The translations under genes and the position numbers were made by a program. Source: Branchiostoma belcheri (taxonomy: Eukaryota; Chordata; Leptocardii; Amphioxiformes; Branchiostomatidae). From it: a DNA stretch of 64,000 bases. Below, piece by piece: positions 36,601 through 49,950 of the stretch. Below the pieces are notes generated by a model. It had not been told where the DNA came from. It made no database searches and saw nothing but the letters and a program-made list of their open reading frames with translations. The DNA lies in assembly GCF_001625305.1 (NCBI RefSeq), contig NW_017802425.1:805882-869881 (forward strand), given 5' to 3'. Within the stretch, counting starts at the first letter, position 1. Each line of letters begins with the position of its first letter.

Positions 36601-37632
36601 GTTGTACAGTTTGCTAGTACTAAACGTGTACATTTGTGTCTTCCTTCGTGTTCACTTCGACTTTACCCTTGTTGTGTAACTAAGGCGAGACAATGCAAAC
36701 TTTGACGCTGCCTATAATGCAACTATGATCAAAAGAGAGAGAGAACTGAAATAATCTAGGTCGTAAACACATTTTATTTAACATGGAGGGGAAGGGAATG
36801 GGCTATCCGGCGAAATGGCACAACAAATTCATCGCATGTCGAGTTTTGCCTTCATTCGAATATTCGTGACATACATATACATAGTATGTGACTTTTCAAA
36901 TTCATGTTATTCTATCCGGTGTGTTTATGCGGTCGTCACAAAATGCTAAAATCCACAAACAGTATGCGTAACCATGAAAGCTAGATCATAGCAAGGTATT
37001 GGCCATATATCATGAAAAAAATCGAAAACAAAATTTCGTCCTAAGTTCCCTGTAAGTGGAAGCGAATACACGGTCAACGACTGATGTGGATTGAACCGAA
37101 CTGAAATTTTGTGTTTTATCAATAATTCAGCATTTTTACATTTAAAGAGATAGATAAAAAAAGACAGCAGTGATGTGATATAGCAAAAGGAGCAACACGT
37201 TCAAAATCTGGCAAGCTTTAAACATTATTGTTACTTGACTGCCATGCAGCACTGAGTTTGAATCTCAGCAAACTACTGTGTGACCCTTGTAATGCTTTTA
37301 AAGATGTAAACAATTGATATGCATGTAGCAGCTTTAGGACAATACAAAATGTACAGTCTGTTTTAGTAACCGTCGAATGTTATGACGTAAGGTTTTAATA
37401 TATATCTTATATGTAATGCTGGTCCATGAGTGGAGACAGTGTTTGCGAAGGACCTATGTACTACAAAGTATACAAACAATATCCAAGGAAGACGTTGTTT
37501 ATCTCCATAGTCTTAATAAGATAAATTAATAGCTTTAAGAAAATAAAGAAATAGCTGCAATGATATACCTCAAAATGCCCCACTTACAATCTGGGTAATT
37601 GTTTCTCGGTCGGCACATGAATAGAAATACTC

Positions 37633-40600
37633 TTAAGTTGCTAAAGAACATGACAGGTTTTCGACCAAGTTTCCTGTTGATGAAGAAGACTCAAAGTTCC
37701 ATTCCAACTTCGCGTTTGCTTCCTCTACAACAACAAATGCGGAAAATATAGTTCTCAGCAGGTACAGGGAGACGTGCTGTCCTGCAGAAAATAACATTGT
37801 ATTTGACTGTATTTGTGCAAAACCAGGATTCTTTCCGCGTCGTGCTTTTTATTTTGAATATTTTTCATGACATGTTGTTCGTTTTCAAAGTCAGAAAAAT
37901 ATCAGACAGGGTTAGATTAACATTGTCCAACATTGTACATGAAATAGAAATGCTTCGTGTCGATGACATGTCAGGTTTTCGACATGAAGTTTCTGAAAAC
38001 ACCAGTGCATGTCATTGTTGCAAAATTTAGCCGATTGCCTCGGTGTACTTTCATATGAAAGTTCTTTTTTCATAGTAGCAGAAACAATGATACAGAGAAA
38101 ATACAACTAACAAAACAATGACAACAAGACACAGAGTTACACTGATATGATATAGCGCAGTATTGCATATATTGAGTTTCATATACTCAGTGCATTATCG
38201 TAAAAATTACAATTTGAGAAAAAATGTTGCAAAAACATTGATCCTGAAGAGCTATCACATCACCATATGTGTACAGAGTGTGCTCGGATATATTTACCTT
38301 CCAACTTTGCCTGTGACTCCATGTAATGTAGCCAGTTCATGAACATAACAGTTATTTGTTTATCTATAGGAGACGTTTTTTCCAGCTCTCCATGGCGGTA
38401 AGATGGCCGAATACTGAGTTTTCCAACTCATCATAAATGCTCACAGCGTTGCAAATAATGACAAGCTTAAAGAATACTAAAAATTGTAAAAGAATAAAGT
38501 GTGTTACTTTTTAAAAATAATTTCGACAATCGGCACCACTTAAGATACGCAGGAAAATGTTGCAGAGTGTGGTTGAGAGAAGCCTGAGTTTGTCGGTGAC
38601 AGCCGTCAAACCGCCTGCCTCGCCGCCATGTTTGTTTGGTTATCGGCGGAATCTGTGTCTTTGTGCTGCCAAAACCTGGTTAATCTTGCCTGCAAATATA
38701 ACATCTCTCACATTTCTGTGTTCTTGGAAGTCTGTTGAGTTTGAGGTTTCAGCAGCATCTTTGAAATATCAGGAATTTTCACAAAATTGCTGGAAAGATA
38801 ATAAGCTGTCTCGCACTCCGTTACATCATGGATGTTGACAGTAATATGTGTAGTTTTACCACCCATAATGACCGGCTTTACCTGCAAGGAGCAGTGTCAA
38901 CAAAAATCTTCTTTTCTTTTTCTACTTTCCAAAATTCTTTTATGCTCGTAACTATCACTACAACTGAAATGAAGCGCCAAAAAGTAGGATTTAGCGGACA
39001 GAGAATGTATACTTATGTATCTAAACTGTGCCCTTTCATAAGATAAATATGCGCAAAATGGTTCGGCAAAAAACAACAGCACGATTGTCCCATGCAGTAA
39101 TTCCAGATCATAATGACTTAACAATGTTCTTAGAAGTTATTGTAGTAGTAATACTTACTGCATGTTACTCAATAAACCCGAGCTGTCTTGGACCACTGGG
39201 TGCAGTTGTGCTGTTGACTGAGGTTATCACTGTAAACATCTGTCACAGCATTCTATGCACTATGCAAGTATACATACACTATAACATGTGGAGCTACTCT
39301 AGAAATGTAGGGTATATTTCCAGTGATTATAGATTATCTTAGAGCAGAAATACTACATTATACTTGAAGTTGAAATGTATTCTGTTAAGAATATGCCTTT
39401 ACACAAATGCTGTGTGCTGTTGATTGTAGATTGTCTACAGTAAAATGAAATAAGGGAGAGCAAAGCAGTTATTGTAGTAAATGCTAAGAAGAGTATACTG
39501 TACACTTGTACGGAGTAGTCCATGCATTTTGCCATGTAATGGGTCACCTAAAGTTTGAAATTTTCTGCAATATCTGTCCCAGTGTGCCCGGTAATGACGG
39601 TTAGGTGTGTACACCATGTACACGTCAGATAATGCTAGAATCCCATCTCCACAGAGAGTCGTAAACTGTCGCAATTGACGGTAAAATAACACGCTTTTCT
39701 TCGGTCGTCAGCCGGACAATGCATCTGCGGTTCTCCTCAAATTAACAGCCATCAAGAAGAGTAATTTGATAATGGTGGTCATAAAGGGAACGACTGGTTT
39801 AAAGGAGTATAAGTCACTGTGATCGGTTTGCGTCTCCCAATGCTACATTTCCTTTCATACTATACATGTGTGCCTCTTCCACAAAACACTATTGTCTGGA
39901 GCCCCTGACTTTCTAAATTCATCGTAGTAGAGTCAACAAAGAACTAAAAACGTTTCCCAAGCTCTTATTATAGTTAGACATGATACGTTTGGTCGGTGCG
40001 TTGAAGAATAAAGGCTTTTCTATATATGTAACAAACGTTAAAAAATAAACTTATGATAAAGCAATTGCAAGAGGAACTTTGGTTGCAAAAATATTTCACA
40101 AATTGGTTACTCATTGATTGATCTTCTTTCCAGAGCAAAAACACATTCAGTGGTCTTCATTCTGTAACGTAACGCCTTGTGATATCTGAAATGTCCTTGG
40201 TATTTGAAATTACCCAACATGTTCTTACACAGAACCAACTCTGCCGTGTTGAGAAAATGACAGCATGTACTGCGGTTTCGAAATCCATTGCAAAACATAC
40301 ATAAACAACTGTGATCGTGTCTGCAACATCACAGGACATGCCGAATATGTATGTTAACGGAAAAAGTAAAAAGAAGTAGAAACTGAGAAAGATTAACAAA
40401 AATACAGCAGAAAGGAAGAGTAAAAACGCAAACGTTGGCAGCTTCCAGCACTTCGTATAATTATAATGGATACTTTCAGCTGTTTGTCAGAATTGATACC
40501 AAAACTAGATCACTAGTCTAACTATCGTCATGCTTACCTCCAAGTTCTAAAAACAGAGGTTTACTCTTATAATACTGACCGACTCCTGCATTTATTTAGA

Positions 40601-42572
40601 AGTAAAGACCGTGCAAGCCGATAGATGCGATAATCAAACCGTGAAAGGTCTGTAGAACTATACGGAGTATACATACATACATACATCCACCAACCCCGTT
40701 ATTGAGGTCAGCTCTACACCCCTACCAACTGTCCCAGCCGACAAACCACTTCTTAATTGCTTTCTGCGTCATAACTTTGAAAAGTAGGTCAATCCCCGTC
40801 TCTGGAAGACAAGACTTGATGTGATAGCCCTCGTGCAGACTGACTGCAACAGGAAATGGGTTTACTAAATATCAGGGCAAATCTTACCCCGTGTTTGTTT
40901 TTGTCGGTGAAAGAAAGAGAGCATGATCGCAATATGACTCATTCTTTTCTATGTTTATTATATGATGCAGTGTTCAATGTACAACTACGAACATGCCGCT
41001 GTTTGAGGAACAACTGTCCTCTGTCCTGGATTCTCTGAGACGTTTTATAATGAAGTACATATTAACCTGCCTCTTTGTCTTGTCAATGCTGATAAGATGA
41101 GAACAAAAATGAAACTAAAATTACTGGTCCCCAAAATATTGTACATGTTGAGTTTTTAGAAGTAATGCTTGGAAAACAACTTGTTGGAAACAACGTGTTG
41201 AAAGATCATTCCTGTGGCTTCAAGTAGAGTTTACTTCAGGCTAAACGTTAACAGACACTTTCCAAACACTCTGTTGAAGCTGTATGACGGCAGGTTGTAC
41301 TTATGACAGAGATTAAACACAACTCATGTCCGCCTGTATCCACTGATCAGCACCATACCAGGAGGAGATCTCTGCGGCTCTGATTCCAGTAAATGGCTGT
41401 ACTAACTCTACTTCTGGTAGCAGATTTGTGTAAACTGCCAAGGAATATGAGTTCTGGTCCCTTCCTGTTTTGCAGTAACCACAAGGCAGCATGTCTCTGA
41501 TGTCAAATTCTAATGTTTTTTGGCCAAAAGATCGTCAAAATGTTCACTGCTAGTAAATGTGTAAATGTGCGGCAAACCTTCCAATGAGTTCCCACAAGTG
41601 TTTATATATATATATAGTATCCAATCTGGTATTGTCTCCTAACCTACTGGCATATATGGAATCAAATTAGAATACAAGAGCGTAATCCCCAAGAGTATAT
41701 CGCAAAGTTTATAGACCGAAAAAAAACTGGCAAGAATGTTCTTAAAATAAATAGACCAAAAACAAACTTCATAGCCTGTTAGAGAATGAATTGCTCCAGT
41801 CGAACTGTTCCTACTGTTTCATGTCAAATACTGAGCACAGAATATTACTCAGTGACATGCAAAGTTCATCAAGTCATTGCCAGTTCAAGAAAAATACTAC
41901 ATGTACAGCTTTAACAGTAGTTCAGTAGTTTTGACTGAAAGAAAGGCAAAGCAATGGCCAAAACCCAAACTAAACAAGTTTAATATAATTCAAGCTTGTT
42001 GTTGACTTTTATCAGATAATTTTGTACTTCAAAGTCATGTTTACTTTCGCTTGTGCACTTTTATAGCCAGAGTAGATAGTTGTGCATGTCTCTTCTACAT
42101 CCCTAAAATTGCACAGAAAGTTGAGTCATTTATAAGTAGCCTTTGCGAGACACAAAATCTGGAAATCCATGTATTTCTTGTAGAATGTCTATGAATTTTC
42201 TTTTACTAGCTGCCTTTGCTGTAGAAGTAGATCACAAAAAATGATTATAGGTCACAGTACATTGTGATGATATGGAAGCGAAGTGAAAATAAAACGCAAG
42301 AAATACTTACCAGGCAGAAACAGTTCCATCACATTGCGCCTGCCGAATGCTATATTCAACTCTGCAGCCAGCAAAGCAAACACAGCCTTCAGCAGCGGGA
42401 CCTTGAACGTGAAGTCCAGCTTTGACCTGACCTTACCTTTGACCCGAGGTTGACCTGATGTTATGGTAGGAGTGGAGGTGGGTGTGGCACGGTGCGGCCA
42501 GGAGGGTGTCACGTCATCACTGTCTCTCCTCATCTTTTCTCCACTCCGGAAATTTCCCCAGGTCTGGTTCAT
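37633..42572 (-). CDS. unidentified minus-strand gene, two phase-matched exons
   Basis: Exon 42311-42572 starts at ATG 42572 (MNQTWGNFRSGEKMRRDSDD...) and ends at a consensus donor, GCCTG/GTAAGTATT, in phase 1. Exon 37633-37781 begins after a strong acceptor (TTATTTTCTGCAG), also phase 1. The join reads NVMELFLPGQHVSLYLLRTI and goes on through VVVEEANAKLEWNF to a stop at 37633. The joined product is 136 aa: a polar Ser/Thr-rich N-terminal part, then hydrophobic helical stretches (KAVFALLAAELNIAFG and LYLLRTIFSAFVVV). I do not recognise the family. The stop at 37633 may be the true end or follow an unseen donor. The frame stays open upstream of the ATG to about 42650, so exon 1 could be internal, fed by exons near 51.7 and 52.9 kb. 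The GC-rich region upstream suggests a promoter. Confidence 0.5.
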
Positions 42573-42629
42573 CAGCAGAGATTTACGGCTGTAGCTTCTT
42601 TTCTCCGTGAGTGGGTGAAGCTTCGCCAC

Positions 42630-44500
42630 TCCTGCTCTCCCGGGATAGGAGCGTCGTCATTCCCTCTCGCTACTGCAGGTCCGGATCGCAACTTTCCACG
42701 TCGTTTGTTTAAACTTTCTCCTCATCTGCCTACTTCGTTATCTGAGAAAAGTGCTTATCTACTAAACACGACAACTTTGGAATCGTGTGGCAGACTAATG
42801 TAACATTGGCAGACAGAAACTCAGGACATATCCCACAGGGTGCCTACTCGGCGATGGACGGGTGAGACTAGAGAACCTATAGACTTCTACAGTTGAACCT
42901 TATGTGTAATGTTTGTTGGGGCGGCGGTTCGGACGATCGCACTAAATCATGCGTCACGATCCGGACGACATTCGGAGACAAGCTCGTCTGTATGCAGTCC
43001 GTGTTCTCGTCCATTGACGGCGGACGGGACACTTCCCCCTTCATTACCAGACTTTATTTTGACAAGAAACAATCCCGACGTGCGCCATGATACGGCATGA
43101 TGGCGGCCGAGGCGTGTATTCAGGCAACCCTGTCGGAATCAGAGGACAGACGGCAGAAGTTTCCGTCTGCCGAGCGCCACTGCAGACGCCCGTGAACCGG
43201 CCTGATCTCGGGCGGCACCGCTACTTCTGCTCATTGAAAGTGGCTCATTTCTGAGAAAATTCGTACACGCTGCAAAGGTCAAGGTACACTATTCATGCTA
43301 GGTCCTCAATCTACGATTGAAAGTAGTCCACCTCGGGTCGGCCCTCCTACGTGACGTGCAAGGTAAGGACGGGTCTTCCCATTGTCTGCCCGCCGGCTAT
43401 TTGTCACGGCGGCCCGACAAATATTACACAGGACTCAAGCCGAGAAACTTCACATTGTTCGCCTTGACTTTGATAGCCTGTCTGCGCACCCAAGGCTCCG
43501 TGTGTCTTACCCCTGCGTTGGGTGAATGCACAAACTGTGTGGACCGAGCGGCTGGGGGACTGTCAGAGAAAGGTCTGACTTTTCACAGGCGCGGCCCCAG
43601 GTCTGTCAGCAGATTCCTGCACGGGCCCGAGACAAGTCTGAACCGTGAAGGGGTCAGGACGGTGCCGGCCGATTAGCAATTCAACTCCGACTAAACTTCA
43701 TTCAGTTTGGCAAAGTATTTAGACTGGTTCTCGGGACGCAATTTGTCAGACTCGGTGTCGGAGTTGTCCTCCCCCTGTACAATGGAGATCCACCTCGGAG
43801 CGTCCCCGGGCTGACTTTGCCGTGATCGATCACTGGCAGCACCAGCCATAGGTACACATCCCCTGTCACCAGCCCCGCGATTAGCCGTAAATTACGGCCT
43901 TCTTGTGCAGCGGCCATGTTTAAGGTTACCATGGAAGGGGCTTCTTAATGGCGGTGGTCGATGATGATGGCGGCGGTGGTTATGTGCCGTGCCGAATGTG
44001 GTGCTAACTTTCCTTTGTCAGCTCGCCAGGTCGGTCAGCTTACGCCTGACCCACAATCTCGTGAAGTATTCTCACAGAAAGTTGGCTTTATGTGCAATTT
44101 TACTGCTCCGCGCTGCGGATTTAGGGAAAAGTAAGCACTAACGTGTAGTTTGGGGCCAGGATGAGTTAACCTCGGGGGGATTTGGCTGTATCCATGCGAA
44201 AAATTGACATCGATCTAAATCCCTTGTTCTACACGAATTTGCGCTGCTATCGGAGTGACACATCTAAACCCGGTCCATCCATACCGGGGTAAGCAGCCTA
44301 TATTAGCACCAGTGACATCCACTCCATTCATTACGGTCTTGACTCTTCCCCCGCGCCCTGATACCATCTTATCGCGGGACGGACGGCGTGCACGAACGGA
44401 GGTGCACGGAGGGCCGCGGTTTGGGGACCGGGCACAAACGACTTCTGCTTACCAGCCATAAACTCTGCCATTCCCCTCGCGGATCGGGGTTGACTTTCTA
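42630..44500. promoter_or_regulatory. CpG-rich island, possible bidirectional promoter
   Basis: The GC and CpG content is clearly above the AT-rich surroundings. It lies directly upstream of the minus-strand exon at 42311-42572. On the plus strand a strong donor GTGCAAG/GTAAGG at 43361/43362 could end a 5' UTR exon, and a 32-codon upstream frame starts ATGATGGCGGCC at about 43097. I see no recognisable protein in it. Confidence 0.4.
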
Positions 44501-45289
44501 CTTTCTCCGGGTTTTAGAGTATTTTTTTCTCAAAGTATCATGTATTTCTGTATCAGTGTTTGTTGGGACATGGGTGTGTGCCCTCAAATAAATATATAAA
44601 ATAAAGATAAAACAAAGTATCAAAACAGTGGCAATTTGTAGAATGTTCTAAGATATTTTAAGCATCATTATGTCTTTGATGCATTTGGATAATCGTTTTC
44701 GACAGATTTTGGGAAAGAATTAATTATCCTATAGTGTAACTGTAGTTGTGTTGACTTTGCATGCTGTTAAATTTATGACGAACATCTAAGAGAAGATATA
44801 AAGTCTTACTCTCCAAAATATTCAGAAGGTTCTGGATGAACATTGGCCACAATTTCTTATCCTACCCAAACCTCCCGGCAACGTGTTTCATAGCAAGAAA
44901 CTTTACACTATACACACACACAGCACATAAACACGAGACATGGCTTACATACATTGAGGACAAAGCCAGTGATAAAGTAACTTTCCCGAAGTTTTATTAC
45001 TTTTTAAAATCCATTCTGTGGTATCAGGTTGATCAGTTCTGTTTCTACACGCACCATTGGTAGTCATGAGCGGGTGTGAGCCAGGTCGGGCCGGGTACCA
45101 GCCAGCGAGACCAGCCTGTAAATCTAACACTGCTCCTACCTTTCTCACGACCCCTGCGCATTTATAGTACTGCCTATACTTCTAACATTGTTCCCTTTTA
45201 GATATGCTTAATCTGGGACAACAATGGCAGGAAGTCTGCACAGACTGCACCGGGACCCCGTCGGGAAGGGTCAATGTTTTGTGTGGCGA

Positions 45290-45600
45290 ACTTTCTCATA
45301 GCATTCTTCTAATGTTGGATAACGGTAACGGTTCTGGTACATTCCGCTTTCTCATAGCCTAATGTTAGATATCGGTACAGATTTATGGTGTATTCCACAT
45401 TCTCAGAGCATGCTTCTAATTTTGGATAATGGTAACGGCTCTATTACATTTCACTTTCTCATGGTATTCTTATAATATTGGAGAAAGAAACACACTCTGT
45501 TACATTGTTATTTGTCATAACACTTTTCTGACTTTAGATAATGGTACAGGCTCTGCTACTTTCTACTTTCTCATAGCAATCTTTTTAACTTTAGAGGACA
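45290..45600. repeat. diverged satellite, ~55-bp period, about 6 copies
   Basis: CTTTCTCATAGCATTCTTCT and the following (A)TGTTGGATAATGGTAACGG recur, diverged, from about 45291, 45347, 45398, 45453, 45507 and 45565; the period is 50-58 bp. Copies differ by many substitutions, so the array is old. Confidence 0.75.
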
Positions 45601-46499
45601 CACCCAATTGACACTGGAAACTGTTTATGACTAGTAAATATAACGGTACCTATAGTCAATCGTGGTTGAAAGAACGGTGCGAACTATAACATTTCTAAAT
45701 GTAACTATCGAAAAAACTTCCGGTATCTAATAATCGATCGTGTCAAGAATAAAATACGCCCCCCCTCCTTACCCACCCCCAATGATCTTTAAGACATACT
45801 TCAAAGCGCATATTACCAGATCCAAGCAATATCTACACGGTACGGCCTCCTATGGTCTAAGTATTATCTTAATATTGTCGTAATGTGGTGATTTCCAAAC
45901 GAAATGCGAGTCCATAGAGTCATAGAATACATGTTTACAATATGCTATTTTCGGTTGGTACCACCATAACCAAACTCCTAATGTAGAGAAGCACATTCGT
46001 TTCAACCTTCATATTAGTATTGTACATCAGGAAGTGCACTTTCTACAGTTTTACCAAATCAGACTTTCGAACATCTTGATATTGTGATCGCACTAATCGA
46101 TATGCTGCTATTAGTATATATTGTAGACGTCTGGGATCTTGTTTCTTAGATATAATATCACAACATGTGCACGCAAGGTAGCTATGTGGTTCATGATGGT
46201 AAGTCTGAATATTTTAATGTTCCACTAGTATATCTATAAATACGTGTATTAACTGAAGAAAGGTGCATTGCACCCAGTAATACTATGGTACAGTGATCGA
46301 GGTTTGCAGACGTTCTCACAGCTTATAGATCTACAATTGTGTTTCGAGATCAATAAGTTACAGATGTTACGTTATTCCAAAGAAGAAGTCAACACTACAT
46401 TATCAACGTAGATATAGAATCTTACTATTAACCATCAACGTAATCCTCATTTTTTTGTCTCACATGTATACTCACTCACTTTATGTATATATGTATTAT

Positions 46500-47680
46500 C
46501 ATTGTTCACTTCCAATTAGCCCACGGGCACGAATTTGCAATAAACGTATGTTGTAATCGTCCCGAGTGTTGTACAGTGGGTACAGCCTCCCCCTCCCATT
46601 GTCCTGTTCATAACGTGGTGACTTCCTGCCGGACCTGCGGTGAACTTGCGGTGGCCGCAGTAATGGTAGATGAAAAGAGTCACACAGTCTTCATTTTCCT
46701 GCCACAATCCGGTAAATCAGCGGCCTGTGTGCGTGGCGTGCCCTCTGTAGCAGCCCGGGATGAAACTCTCTGAACCCTGCCGCATGACTCACGGCAAAGT
46801 TCGGGCGGGAAGTTCGCGGGTGCCGTCCCCACGGGGCGGGACGTTCCCTCACACTGATGAGTCCTGACCGTCATTTCCCCCGGCACTGGACATGAAGCCT
46901 GCACACGCCGTATTCCAATCTGACCTCACACTTCCGATCGAATCTTGATGATCGATTCCACTACATGGTAACATCATGATGCCTATCTTACAAGAACTCA
47001 TCTTCTCCGAGTCGTATATAAAAATCCTACAGGCAGTCCAGTAATCCGTCATCACTAGATTAAAGTGCTCCATCTTCGGCCCCTGATGAACTAGCCGTCA
47101 GGAGTGTCCAGAAGCTCCACAGTCCGTCCGCTGGCCCGTGGAGGGAACAGAACAGAGATGGACCCTGCCTAACAATTGGTTCGGCCATATCTCCGTGTTG
47201 TTTAAGATGCACCCCTCCCCCACGGCAATGTACATCAGCGATGTTTGTAGTGTAGTTTTTATGTGCAGCTGTGGTTTGAGTGTTCGTTGTGGCCTTGTGT
47301 TTGGCTTTATCGTTCCCGCCCAGCCCCAGCACCATGTAGCCATCCAAAGATGGCCTCCCTTTGACTCTCCTCCGGTCCGGCACCGGCGTGTCTGCCGCAG
47401 CTCCTGGGAGAACGCCTGCCTGAGAGGGCGAGTAAGACCTCGGCTCCCTGCCCTGTCTACTGCATGTCTCAATGTCTCTGAAAAATGTCGGAAGTCCGCG
47501 CGGGCAGTCGGCACAGGGGCCAGATATCCATCTCACCTAAAAGCCCGGCGGCCGCAGAAGACAGTAATATTCTAAGCTACGCAAAGTGGCCGTCGTCTTT
47601 GTGTCCTTCTGCTGCTCATGGCGTAATGGCGACCTTTGACCTAGAACGAAACAAAATGGAGGGTTTAGGAGGTATCGTCT
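46500..47680. promoter_or_regulatory. GC-rich island with several open frames
   Basis: GC-rich, with open frames in several registers at once (for example about 47060-47575 on both strands), so no frame is convincingly coding. A minus-strand donor CTTTTAG/GTGAGA at 47537/47536 could end a 5' UTR exon. A plus frame from ATG 46483 to 46773 is cysteine-rich with a hydrophobic start and is unrecognised. Confidence 0.3.
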
Positions 47681-49119
47681 GAGTATAGCTAGGAATTTCG
47701 CGTCAGTGGGGACGTGGAGATTAGTATGTGATGGATAGACGATAGGTAATCACACATAGAAAACAGGTGCGTACTTACAGGACTATGGGAGGTGGTGGTG
47801 AGGTTAGTGTCGGGGATTACAGGGAATGGATGGAGAGACTGAGAGTCGGGGACCACACCCCAGTCATCACACGCTAGCGTAATATCAGCACAGGACAGTA
47901 ATGCAGAGATCCATTCTACAGCATTAAGCAAGCGGTCTGTGGGGGTGAACAAGGCAAGGGGAGCGACTAATGCACAAAACAAGCGTACTGATCTTACTTA
48001 CTGATCTTAGTACAGTACGTGTATGAGATGGTAGTTAAGAACTACCGGTGTACTGGCGGAGTTAGAGGCAGATCCAACTGTCTGTATGGAGAGGGGGGTG
48101 AGGGGGTTGTGTTACGTTGCACTCGGTTGAAACAAATAGAATATAAATCCAATGGGTAATAAACATAACATATACGGAGATACGGTACATTCCTGGTGTA
48201 TTGGCACAGCCTGGCATTAAGTGACAAAGCAACCTCAACTCTTCACAAACCGGCGATACTTCAACTGAATAGTATTACATTGTGTTTCAGTCCACTGTGA
48301 TGAACCTGATAAGTCCCAAGTATCAATAAGATTATTTCACAAACACACAAACCTGTGAAATCCACAGAAATTAAAAGGGAAAATATAAAGATTTTTAGCA
48401 ACCTATGGGCAAGCAAGCGGAGTAGTATAGACATTTTTCTCATATCTATAGCTGAAAATATCGTTTGTATTTTATCATTTCAAGACATTCTAAGGTCAGC
48501 CTGTGCAAAGATCATTTTGCAGCAGCTTTATTTGTCATGGGGAAAACATGCACTCTCCCCTCATACCGATGATTTAATAAGAAAATAAATAGGACCTTGT
48601 ACAAAAGGACGCGAGGGCCTCTGCTGTAGCCCCACAAAAGGATTTATAGCCGCCGATTTAATCCCCACTTCATCCTGCCATTGCCGCCTACATAAACTAC
48701 ATTTATTGTTAGGATATAGATAATGGAGCTTCCTCCCTGACATCAATTCACAGCTTTGGAAACTGTGTTGTATCTGCCGCTGCTGCCGAGTGGTTAATAT
48801 CCAACCGAAGCCGAGAAACTGTAGATTGTAGCAGATATCAGCTGTATCAGACGTAGTGTGGGTCTGTGTAATGATGTATGGGAATTCTGAACTGTAGTAG
48901 TCACTGTAATTTTAGGCTAACTGATTTCTACTAGCAGATAAATGTCGTTATTTCTAGATGCACCTAAGCTTTGATATACCAAAGACTGTATGCTGTAAAA
49001 AGTACAGAGTAATGCCTCTGCTTGTACGCTGTAGGGAGCTGTAGTCTCCCGAGAGACGCCTGCTATTTCGGTCTCTCCATGACCTCCAGTATGCTGCAGC
49101 AGAAGACATTAATAACCTC

Positions 49120-49690
49120 GCCACAGTCCATACCGGGGTCTACATGTAGGTTCAGTACAGGTGAGATGTAAAATCACACCCACATACTCTTCACTAGGGT
49201 CCAGACTTGGTGCAGGTTAGTTTCCTAATGCTATTCTGGCTTCACTCACCGGTAGATTCTAGCTTTTGTTCAACGTAGAGGTTTAAAGCTCTACTCCTTA
49301 CACCATTTACCAGGGTCTGAGTGTTGTCCATGTTAGAGGTCTACAGCTAAGCACCCTACAGCCCACACGAGGTTCCATGTTTGCTGCTGCACAGAGGTCT
49401 GAATCTGCTCTCCCAGCACTGCACAACAGGGTCCAGCAGCGCAGGTGAAGTTTAGAAGCTTAAAACTAAACTACGTACTGGGGCCTATGTTTGATGCAGC
49501 TTTGATGTCTGAAGCTAAGCTACCAAATACCGACAGCCCCTACTAGGATCTATGTACATGTTTGGTGCAATTTGGATGCCTGAACCAAACCAACTTGCAT
49601 GTGCACTCCACACGAGGGTCTATGTTTTCCACTGCTTCTAGTTTTGAAACTGCGATACTTACACTCAACACAAGAGTCTAGCTCCAATGC
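49120..49690. repeat. diverged satellite, ~60-bp period, about 9-10 copies
   Basis: A unit of the form GGGTCTATGTTTGGTGCAG... GAGGTCTGAAGCTAAGCT... CTCCACAC recurs with GGGTC-like starts near 49133, 49197, 49252, 49314, 49369, 49430, 49489, 49546, 49615 and 49673. Copies are strongly diverged in sequence, but the phasing is regular. Confidence 0.7.
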
Positions 49691-49799
49691 TCATGTTGCC
49701 ACTGAACGTTTGCAGTTAGTGCTTCTACGTATCTCCGTGATTTGTAGAAGAGTAGATGTCAGTTGGTTGTAAAGATCAGCTGGTTGCATTGCGAATGTG

Positions 49800-49950
49800 T
49801 TGTTTGCTGTTGTAGCTGTCTTCTTGTTGCTAGGGCAGCTGTTGTTGTCGTCTGGTTGCTAGGGGAGTTGATGTTGTTGTCCTCTTGTTGCTAGGAGACT
49901 GGTTGTTGTCATCTGGTTGCTAGGGGAGTGGTTGTTGTTTTGGTTACCTA
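49800..49950. repeat. short tandem repeat of ~30 bp, 4-5 copies
   Basis: GTTGCTAGGGGAGT alternating with GTTGTTGTCNTCTG recurs at about 49825, 49855, 49888 and 49916 with 28-33 bp spacing, and a diverged last copy follows. It lies just after the 60-bp satellite but has an unrelated unit. Confidence 0.8.

Larger units (their letters stand above)
24956..37632. other. AT-rich stretch without a supported gene
   Basis: Apart from the hairpin at 26157, the (AC)n tract and the inverted repeat at 33537 I see only intron-like AT-rich DNA. A few short GC-richer islands with splice-like borders are noted among the rejected items. No long conserved frame is present on either strand. Confidence 0.5.

Noticed and set aside
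40672-40760. Sequence resembling a repeat near (CATA)n with an open minus frame
   Set aside because: Could be repeat debris, but I cannot name the family or define its ends.
42301-42318. Similarity to the U1 snRNA 5' end (ATACTTACC)
   Set aside because: It is simply the complement of a consensus 5' splice site on the minus strand; no U1 body follows.
47060-47575. Three overlapping 138-158 codon frames
   Set aside because: GC-rich DNA is open in several registers at once; starts are not ATG and no peptide is recognisable.
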